64,000 nt of DNA from NCBI GenBank assembly GCA_033980235.1, contig CM067072.1, forward strand, positions 20,711,047-20,775,046. Direction: 5' to 3'. This document shows, one piece after another, positions 22,938-33,600 of the stretch (position 1 is the first letter of the stretch; the number at the start of each line of letters is the position of its first letter). This DNA comes from Diadema setosum (Eukaryota > Echinodermata > Echinoidea > Diadematoida > Diadematidae). The notes under the pieces are model-generated. The model was not told the origin of the DNA. It did no database searches and was given only the letters and a program-made list of their open reading frames with translations. Position numbers and translations under genes: made by a program.

Positions 22938-24109
22938 ATTGCACATTCATGCTTTTGTAAATGAGGGCAAGTAAGCTTATTAACGTTCAGAGTCAAATCA
23001 TCCATTTTTAAGGAGGGGAAGGACTTTGAAAAGAGGCAAGTTTTCCTCTGACGAAGAAAGAAACTCTGAGAGAGAGAGGAGAGAGAGGGAGAGGGGGGGG
23101 GGAGATGGGGAGAGAGAGGAGGAGAGGGAGGGGGAGAGGGAGAGAGAGAAAGGCAAACCCCCATCAACTTCATAGCCACGGCTTTAACCGTTAATTCTAG
23201 CCACCACTTTCAGAAAGAAAAACATAGAAATCTTGAACCCTACACTCTAAATTTGATTGTGAGAGATTACAAGTTGGGATGTGATATAAAAGGCAATGAG
23301 AAAAATGCCTTAATGGTGGTGATATATAATAAAGCTATACCCATTCATCTTCCTGATGTTTGCTGAAATGTTGGCTGAATCTAGGAATCGTTCATGGTGG
23401 TCAATGAGGCGAACAAACAACCTTACGAGAAGAAAATCGGAACAAAATCTTGAAATCATCAATGGTTGCAAAATATACTCACATCGATTTTAAAGCGATT
23501 TCAAGAAAATGACATATGCGTCTGAGACAAGCTTGTCATATTAATGTCGCAATTTAGTAATATGAAATAATTGTATCACTTTTCTTTGTTATATCAGATG
23601 TATACATTTCTTCATTGAGAAATAGGCAAATAAATTGAAATCGAAATTGATTGTAGGCATGAATGAATTATCTCAGGAAATATTTGCGATGGTGTAACAC
23701 TAGCTAGTCTGCAAGTTTCGTAGCGATATTGACCTATTCGAAATAGTTTTTTCACCATGAAAGGTCGTGTACACAAAATTTGTGCAACATTCGTGTCATG
23801 ATGTTTCATGATTACGCCCTTCAAGTGAAAGTGATACAGTCATTAACTTATATCATGAGTCAACTCATATAGACTTGCGATCAATAATGACATTGCTGTG
23901 TTTGAAAACACATTTATTGTTGGTTTTAATGTCATCGAAAAGAAAGTAATTTGGCAACAATGTCTTGAAACTGCATTTTCGCACTAATTTGCTGAAGCAT
24001 GAAAGAAATACTGATGGTTATTTTCACAGCACCTTGAGACTTAACTATCCATGATGGAAGGAATGTCAGAGTTTATATATTCAACGAATTATGAAATATA
24101 AATAAATAA

Positions 24110-24165
<56 letters not shown>

Positions 24166-24189
24166 GTACATATATAGCAATAATAATGT
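22938..24189. other. Gene-free stretch
   Basis: A (GA)n-rich tract spans 23070-23150 and a (TA)n tract 24112-24175. No supported exon. Confidence 0.5.
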
Positions 24190-24347
24190 CACAACAGAGA
24201 AATGCATTAAATGTCAATCTTGATTTTAATGAATAATCCGAATTTTCGAGGATCCTTCCTCTTCATCAGGGATGACTAGTGAAATAGTCATCCCTGATGA
24301 AGAGGAATTAAAATCAAGATTGACATTTAATGCATTTCTCTGTTGTG
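24190..24347. repeat. Long, nearly perfect palindrome with a 26-nt one-sided insert
   Basis: The outer arms 24190-24229 and 24308-24347 are exact reverse complements (40 nt), as are the inner arms 24256-24278 and 24285-24307 (23 nt). The left side has 26 extra bases (24230-24255). The structure is flanked by (TA)n at 24112-24175 and by (CA)n(TA)n at 24403-24478. Confidence 0.85.
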
Positions 24348-24402
24348 TTATTATTATCGCTATTTCTAGTACTGCCAATACGCGGAGCAACTACAATGTT
24401 AT

Positions 24403-24427
24403 GTACACACACACACACACACACACA

Positions 24428-24484
<57 letters not shown>

Positions 24485-24597
24485 TCGCTTGATGATTTTA
24501 TAGCAATTGAAAGGGCAACTACTAATGTGCAGTGGAATGGAGAGCGGAGATGGTTGGGACTGCAGCCCCCCCCCCCAAAAAAAAAAAAACAAAAACA

Positions 24598-24629
<32 letters not shown>

Positions 24630-24655
24630 ACAAAAACAAAAACAAAAACACGCTC
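24403..24655 (+). repeat. Cluster: (CA)n-(TA)n, poly-C/poly-A and (AAAAC)n
   Basis: Alternating CA then TA to about 24478, a C11/A13 junction near 24567-24590, then AAAAC/AAAAACA units to about 24650. Encoded frames are low-complexity artefacts. Confidence 0.85.
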
Positions 24656-25593
24656 ACTGTCGGCTTAATCGAACATGACTGTTAAACAAAAGAGGGAGAG
24701 AGAGAGAGAGAACAATTCATTTACGTTTTACTTTATCTTGTGTATTTGAAAGATTCTAGAACTGGTTATAGTAGCTGGCTTATAAATTTATAACAACAAT
24801 AGGATGAATAATATACAAAATGTACAGCGTTATTTCTATTTTTTCACGTGGCTAAAGAGATTAAAGAAATGATAATCATGATATTACGACACAATAAGGA
24901 TCTAAATCAGCAAGATGTTTTTCTCCCTTATTTCTAATCGTAACGTAGGAAGATGATAGAAAAAAAATCAAAGCTGTTATTTTATTTCATTTTTATTTTA
25001 CTTCTCCCTATATAGTCAATGCTATAGTCCTCAGCAGCCCTTTCAATAGTCTCACATAATATCATGTATATACATCTGTTTCTTTCAACTTCTTCTCTCC
25101 GTAACGGTACATAACAAGACTGAGTTCTGTTGTCGTTGTGAAGTTGATTAATTTTGAATAACTTTATCGATGATTTGACTTTACGTTCTTGCAACAAAAC
25201 CACATTTCATTGGGCTGGATGAGCTAACGAGTGTCATTTAGACAACAAACTCTTAATAATATGAAAGGTGAATGGAAGTCCACTTTTTGTGTTCATTTGA
25301 AATCATGTCCAATTCGACTGAACTAGACGAGTTTTTTGAATAAATAAAAATTTGAATAAATCAACAAGAATTTCAAATCTGATTGTTATTCCTGCTCTCA
25401 TCACTATCTTGAAGGATGATATGAATTTGATCAAATTTCTGGACGGTAGTCGGAATGTAGCATGACTGAAAAAATCAAAGACAAACTCAGTCAAACCATA
25501 AGTACACAGTTTTGGCTCCCTTTATTGATACCAAAAGCTTTGCCAATGTATTAATATAAACGACCGCTTTGTCATACTTATGTTGTCCTTCAG

Positions 25594-26006
25594 CCTTATG
25601 GGCGTTTTTGGCTACTGTCTTTTCAAGATAATGTTTTCTTTGACTCGACAGTTGCGAGCACTTCCGATCCGGAAAGTGGGTGGCACGAGTTCAAAGGAAA
25701 CATGTACCTCGTGGAATCCGTCCAGAGCCAGAACTACCTTGGAGCAATGGACAAGTGTCATGAGTATGGGGGAAGCTTAGCTCTATTGAAAAACCAGGAG
25801 ATCAACGTTAGTATATTCCTTAGGTTACACGACCATCAGAGGCCATCATTCTTACTTATAAATCATTTGTGGCATAATCAGATTTTTCGACCTTGTTGAT
25901 ATCAAATCAATTAAAGATCGTAATAATCATATCAATTAGGACTTTATAGAAACGATGTTTACACGGTATAAATAAATAAATGAATAAAAATACATATACA
26001 TAATAT

Positions 26007-26096
<90 letters not shown>

Positions 26097-27639
26097 TGTT
26101 TAATAATCATGATCACGTAATGCGATGTGATGTATGTGGTCTTTTAATCGAGAAAGAAGTACATTAGCGTCCATCTTTCATCATAAGTAAAGCTTATCAA
26201 AAGCGAAGCTTTGTTTCGTTGTTAAAGTTAATTCAAAGTAAATTTATCATTGCTCTATATCATACCTCGGAATATGGCGTGGTCTAATATAAGGACTGAA
26301 CCTTCAGAAGTAATGTCCATGATTTGTGATTTTGTGCGCTATCTACACTTGCTTTGTGACGATGTTTGCGAAGCGCGCAGTGGTACTTTTCAGAGAAAGT
26401 ATAATGAAATGAACAATGATCCAATTAAGTAGTAATACGAATGTTGTGGTGTCGTGGCATTCTTGTTATTTTCTTGCCATTAGCATTAAGTAATCTTATG
26501 ACTAAGTTTTTTCATAACTTTTGGCTAACTCTCTAATATTAGGTCACCCCATCATGAGTGATTAAAACTGCTATAGTGAGCAAAGGATTATCATTAGTTT
26601 GTGATATAGCTACCCTACAACATCCATAACCGTTACACATTCACTAATCAACAGTTTAATTGTTTCTCTCCAACTGACCAACTACAGACATTTGTGTCAA
26701 ATCTACTTGTGCACTCGCCGAATGAACGCCAATATTTCTTTTTCGGTTTAACTGATATATTAGAGGAGAGGCAGTTTCGATGGTTTGATGGGGAAGCGTT
26801 GACGGAAAGGTAAGTTATAATATAAAGCGTGTATTAAATCATGAGGTGCGAATTCATTTTTTTTTCTAATGCCCTCGCTGCTTTAAAGGGACATTCCAGA
26901 CGATTTTTATAATTTCCCATCATGTTGTACATAAATCAACAACTCTATGTATAGATTTGTGAAATTTATTGTGGTTCTTGAGCAGAGAAACAATACTTTG
27001 AAAAACTTTAAACAAATTACACTGAACAAAGATGATGACATAGGAGTTTCACATATTTCAGAAATGTAGCAGTATAAATTCCATTGCAATACCCATTGCT
27101 TGCGAATTCACCTGTGTATAATCTATGCATGCCTTCTTCTTTTGTTCTGCTTCCTTGAGCCCCAACTCATACATTCTTATGGTGACTCTGCCATGTCATC
27201 ATCCTTGTTCATTGCAATTTGTTCTAAATTTTGAAAATATTCCTATTTTTCATCCCAATTATCGTAAATTCTAAAACTCTGTCCTCAGTATAACTGAATT
27301 ATAGTTGTTCAAATGTAAAAATCTGAAAATTATTCGGTCTTCTTTAATATTTATTATCACTTAATTTCAGCTTCATCTCAAGTCTTCTGTACTGTCTACT
27401 CGCGTATGACTCTTCATTTTCCTTGTTTCCTCGTTCCTCTTCTATATGTTTTGTTTCGATGTCATGTTAAACTTTCCTCTCTTTATCTATGTACATTTTG
27501 TTGTTATGTAACATTATTTTCCTCTTAATGATGCTGACCAGAAGCAATAACTTGATTTTATATCATAACCTGGTTTCTGTCAAAATTAATGCAATATCCC
27601 ACTGGCTTCCACTTAAAAGTGTCTTCTAATCTATAAAAA

Positions 27640-27670
<31 letters not shown>

Positions 27671-30600
27671 CACGGACATACATCGTACAAATCCTCGGAC
27701 CTTCTTAGTTATACTACAGAATAGCTCTATCTAACTTGTTTTCTTCCTGTTGTCCGTCATCTTACTTCCTACTGGATGTACATTTCGATTCTTTGCTTTA
27801 ATATTTGCGTTGAAATTGTATATGATATATTGCAGCATAATAAATTCACGTGCATTATGTTACACTCTCATCAAAAAGATGTTCATGCAACATGACATTT
27901 TAATTCTCATCTACAGCTGCAAAGCAATTTAAATCACTTTGTTTTTGTCGTCGGACCGTTTTGTTCTTTTTTTGGGGGTCAAAGTCTCAGGCTTGAAAGT
28001 ATTTTCTATGTAGAGTAAGATTAAGTGGGAAGAATAAGAAGTTTTTCTATTTCATCATCAGCGCTTCGCTCTGGAACAACGGAGAGCCAAACAACAAAGG
28101 TAACCAAGACTGTGCAGCTTTAATCTCCACCAGATTGTCGGCAACCAACAGTCCATCCCATGGGCAATGGGATGATCATAACTGCGATGTCCAGAGAGGA
28201 TACATTTGTGAGCGTCCAGTTGGTATGGCTGAAAATTTGTTTATTTCCATGTACATTTTGCCGTTCATATTGTACAGGGGTATAATGAGTGGCATCCATT
28301 TTGAAGTTTTGTATTAATAAGAACATATGCCTTCTGTTTGTTTGTTCGCTTGCTTGTTTTGCTAGTGGCACTTATCAGATTTGCATTGCACATGCAAAAC
28401 TTGATAACAGCGAAGGTATATTAACTGGAAATACAGCAAATTCGTCTTCTATTTCTATGTATATATTTTGCCATTCATATAGTACACGAGTATGAGTATT
28501 TTGAATTCAAAATAAGCTTAAAATACTAAATGTACCCACTTCAAATTAAAAATTTCTTGCATGTGCGAATAGAGTTACTCAAGGAACAAAAATTAAAACA
28601 AAATTTTGATGGAATAATCGGTCATGAAATTGACATGACTGGGATTATCATGGCCAAATTAGCATATCTGGCAGCCATTTTGGATTTTTGCATTTTGCCG
28701 AAAATGCTCAAGGTTACGCGAGTGGCATCAATCAGGTTTGGAATCAGCACCCTCGAATTGACAAGAAACCATCAAAAAAACATTGTATATATCAAAAAAC
28801 AAGCTTAGGTGCACTTTCTATGGAGCCTAGCCTGGACTATAGAGCGCTCCTTATTTTATTGTGTGGTGCATTGAAAAACTAGGAAAGAACAGTGTAGTTG
28901 TATCACACACATTCATTCAGTAGATAAAGGATATGTTAGACTTATTTTATCACGAATATACAAAAATGTATGTATTAATATCTTATCGAAAATTATGCAT
29001 ACTTTCATTGTCTTGCTATATTATGTTAAAGACCTAATAAAATGGTTTTGGCATTTTTTTCTCAATGATGTAATAATATTAAATGTTAAATTCTAAGTAA
29101 TTCTATGGTTGTGCGGGGTTTTTTACTGTTCTGAATTTTGTTCTATATTTGTTAACATAATGGATACAATTTCCTCGGTTTTGGAAAACTTGCTATACTT
29201 TCACCGCATGCGGCGCACTATCACTTTTAAATTGTGATGACGTCTAAGAACGGAGTCGTTCACGACCAGTCTAGCCGTAGCCAGCGAGCTGGCAAGGCTA
29301 TGCTAGCGCAGCGCAGCGACAGCCGGGGCGCGGCCGGCGGCACTGTACTGGCTAGCGCTGGCGGGGGAGCGAGCTAGCGAGCGCATAGCAAGTGCTGCGC
29401 TGCACTATTGTCATTGGCTAAGCCTTTAGACAAAAGAATATTTAATGAACTGTATCGGATTTAATACTGCCAATAATACAGATTACAACTGTGGTACGCT
29501 TGGATATCTATTATTTTCGGCGAACTCGTGAAATAGGCCCCACCACTGCGTGTCTGTACTAACTACGGCGACTCGCCTGATTCAGCCCCACCGTGTGGCG
29601 TTCATCTCGGTAGGTAAGCACGGCGGTGGGGCTGCCTTCCACAGTGAATACTCGTGAATGCGGCGAAATGACTTCATAATATGGCCCTCGGCTCGACTAA
29701 TTTAACGGCCAATTTAACCATAAATACAACCCTACCTAACCCTAAACCCTAGGAGGACCTACCCTTGCTTGCTATAAACGCACGGGTACGGTGCACGCGT
29801 GACTGCGGTGGGGCCTATTTCACGATAGCCTCACCACCACTGCGTGTCTGTATACTACGGCGACTCGCCTGCTTTATAGGCCTAGACCTACTCGTGAATC
29901 CAGCCCCACCGTGGCATTCATCGGTAGATAAGCACGGCGTTTGGGCTTCCTTCCACAGTATGATTTTTAGCATAAAACAAAAACTACTCGACCAAAATTG
30001 ACGATCATTCTTGGTATCGTTTTTCTTAGAAAGTGACGCATCTAAATTACTGATCAAATTGCAGAAACTGACTATGGGAAACTGGTTAGGCTTTTTTTTT
30101 CTTTTCTTTTTTTATAGCCACGACCCACCCTGTAACAACATATCCCCCTAACCGTTAGGCGTTAGAGTGTAGCCTCTGTACTACTACCAAAGATTCTGCA
30201 ATTACTACTTACTAGTCTACTAGACCTAGTGCCGTAGTGGTAATAGTACACTACTAGTAGTAGTACTAGTAGACTACTACTACTAGTTGACTATTATAAC
30301 TACTAGTAGACTGCTACTAGATCTACTACTAGACTAGACTACTACTGGTAGTTTAACTTGTAAGCGCCGGCCGACGGGCCAGGCCACGGCCGGGACGCTC
30401 CCGCTTGCTTGCTGCGGCCGGAGTAGCCGCTCACTTTGTGAGCGAGCTGGGCCTGTTCTTCTAATCTACTTACTAGACAGTTACAACTTACAATGTCAGT
30501 CATGTAGTATACAGTGTATCCTTTCTAACGTTAAACTTTATGGGGGCATACCAGACATACCACTCTGTATTTCCCAGGCGATCGTTTCCGTGAGGTCTAT

Positions 30601-33600
30601 TCTCGGGCTTGGTGCCATGTTCATACGCTCTTGCACTGGCAGCGGGGGAGATGCAGCTGGTTCATATCGGTAAGGTGCAGCCCCACGATAACGTTCTGGT
30701 TCATCGGCTGCCTCTCCCTCCCCATCTTCCCCTTCAACTTCATGTGCCTCCTCTTCCTCTCCGCTATCGTCAGAGCTGCAGTGTTCATCATCATCATCAA
30801 TGTCGAAGTTTACCCATATAGGGGAAGACATTATGCTCGAGGTACCAGGTATCTGTGCAAGCTAACTTAGTGATAATGTACGTGGTAATGCGTACATGTC
30901 GACAGTCAGTGTGTCGACCGGGAGCGCACATCCCGCGGGCCCGGGCCTGGCCGGGCTAGCTATCGTGTACGCGCGTGTACCAAGCTAGTAATCTGAGTGC
31001 TTGTGCTGAGCGGCGTCTGCTAACTGAGCACAACTCCGTGCTTATACGTCATCAATCGGTTCAGGGGTGTTGGTCACGTGACTATCTTTTTCGCAAAAGC
31101 TGCAACGGGGTCCTCCAAAAATGTGATATTTGGGGGAGTTTCTAGAAGCGATAAAAACCGGAACGACACTGACAACATATTTACATTGATAATCATGACA
31201 TATATTTTACATTTCTTTTGCATATTAAAAAATTTTGGAAGCATTTTATTAGGTCTTTAATACCAGGAGGGTCCATCACAGTGTGTGTGTGTAACTGTGT
31301 GTGTGCGTGCGTGCGTGCGTGTGTGTGTGTGTGTGTGTTTGTGTGTCACATATATTTCATCCCTGTCACCAGTCTGAGAATATCACGCAATTTCTAATAT
31401 CTCGATTAAAATATATATATTAAAAAAATGATATCGATCCACAGAGCATCCACAGCTCAGCAGTCCACCATTGGCTCTAGAGATTGGTTCCCACTTCGCT
31501 AGGGTCGGATGGAGGGCTTGGGAAGAATCCCTGGACATTGGTGACGGACCCGTCATCGGATACATCGTCCACGTCGGCTCTATAGCTGCACATGTGTCCC
31601 AATCAGTTCACTCAAATTCAAGTGAAGATTTTGAGACAGTGATCAGAGGATTACAGCCAGGGAAAGAGTACCAAATAGGTGTGTCACTGATTCGGAATTC
31701 CAGCAGTGGACCAGTCGATGAGGTGACAGGGCCTAGCATTATAATAAACTCACCATTTGCGACAGGTGCGTTCGGCTGTACAGTTTCACCTTTGATTTTT
31801 TTTTATAGTACGTACTAGTAATATCGTATCCACACAGAACAACAACAACAAAAATAACTCCCCCGTCATTAAAACAAAGAATAACCTATTGATGAAAAAG
31901 TTTTGAATCGAATAATTTGGCAGAAATATTTCTACTGCACTTGACAAATTTCTGTGTGAAAATGAGAGTGATCTGAATAAATGCATTGAGTAAGCACATA
32001 TATTAAAGACAAAATGGTCACTTCAAAAGTAACAAAGGTCATTTTTGGAGGTCTGTGAAACATTTTCTCTAAGCGCTGTGGTTTTATTATTCAATGTTTG
32101 ACCTCTTTAAAAGTAGGGCCTACATTATTTTGAGTATTACTGCTCCATCTTTATGATCTTTACAGTGTGCTTGTTCACCCACAATACACTGACTCCCTCT
32201 TTTGTTCACAAAACATGTACATTTGTACTTTAAGTTTTACATGTTGGTATCAATATCTGATGTCAATTCTTTCAATAAGCAGAATGGATTTTGCAGTTCA
32301 TAGTAAGGTTGAACACAGCTGTTTGTCCTAAAAAGGGAAAAGGGGGAAAAAAGGGGGGGGGGGAGTGGAAAGTGTCATGATAGGTGTGAGAGGGTTTATA
32401 ATAGATGGTGAAACAAGAACTTTAATGTACACCTTAATTAGTGTGTTTCCCTGGCTTCCAAAGATGACTCTTGTGACTTTTGACAAGTGACCATTTGTCT
32501 TAAAATAATGTGTGCTCTCTTGTGATTGAACAGATCATTCACATTTTGAAGAGAATAGTTAGTAAATGCAGCAAGAAATAACCCTGACAAATCATATTGT
32601 TAAACATAAATATACATATGTGTATTTTTAAGTTATGCTATTTTGATTAAGGGAGATACTTTTTTGTTGTTGTTGTGTATATGTATACTGAAAACGTTCT
32701 TCCTCTTCTGTAACAAACACAAATATTGAACAGTGCAATGCAATGAACACACTTCAGGTAGCTCTTCATTTCTTATAAAAAAAAAACAAACAAACAAACA
32801 AACAAACAAACAATAAAAAAACAACAACAATGTAGACTTAAAACATTAACAATATTCTGAAAATGATTCCAATTATCTACATCAATAAATAACTGCAGAA
32901 GGATATGATGTATGTATACATTGTTCTCAATGACGGCATCTATACATAAATCACATATCTTTATTAAACCACGATATATCTGCATGTGTTTGATATTCAG
33001 ACAGGCTATGTGAAGGCTGTCCACTTTGATGAGTTTTGTATCCTGTCTCTGTAATTCAAAATATCTGAACAGTAAATAAATTTGTGGACATTGTACTTCC
33101 CATAACAGCTTCTGCACCCCTGGCAAATGGACTATCACGCAGAATAAGGTCTACAAGTATATGTTTTTTTAAAGCTGGCATGCAGCCCTTTTGGCAACAA
33201 TGTATACTTTGGGATTACAAGTGAGAATTTCATATTGGCTTGATAACTTTCTTCTCTTTATCTTTTGAAATAATAACTATACAGATGCACCCTCTGAGTC
33301 TCTTGACATGGTGGAAAGTCATCAAGAAAAGTCTGTGGCAGCCTGGGCATTATTTGCTACTTCCATCACTATCAACTTTTTCCTCATCATCGTCATCATA
33401 TTTCTGTGGTATGTGGAATGTCTTTACCATCTGTCCCATAGTCCCACACCCAGACTAGATCATGAAAGAAGAAGTATTTTCAGTTGCCAGGACTGACTAT
33501 CCTCTGTTTAATTGTGAGTTTAATTGTGAGAAACACAATGGACAAAGGGTGCAATGCAATCTTCTGTTTGATACCTCAATTTAATAGGACGTACATAAGA

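Larger units (their letters stand above)
28223..31444 (+). other. Intron C-D containing a CpG-rich island and an opposite-strand exon
   Basis: 28.2-29.2 kb is ordinary AT-rich intron. 29.2-31.0 kb is unusually GC/CpG-rich, with repeated blocks and a minus-strand open exon (30558-30831). A (GT)n microsatellite lies at 31280-31345. The splice phases of the neighbouring lectin exons match across it, so no lectin-gene exon need be hidden here. Confidence 0.6.

Noticed and set aside
25580..25780. Frame starting MLSFSLMGVFGYCLF, looking like the receptor's signal peptide
   Set aside because: It is out of frame with the lectin domain, and its own continuation (RALPIRKVGGTSSKE) is the lectin exon misread.
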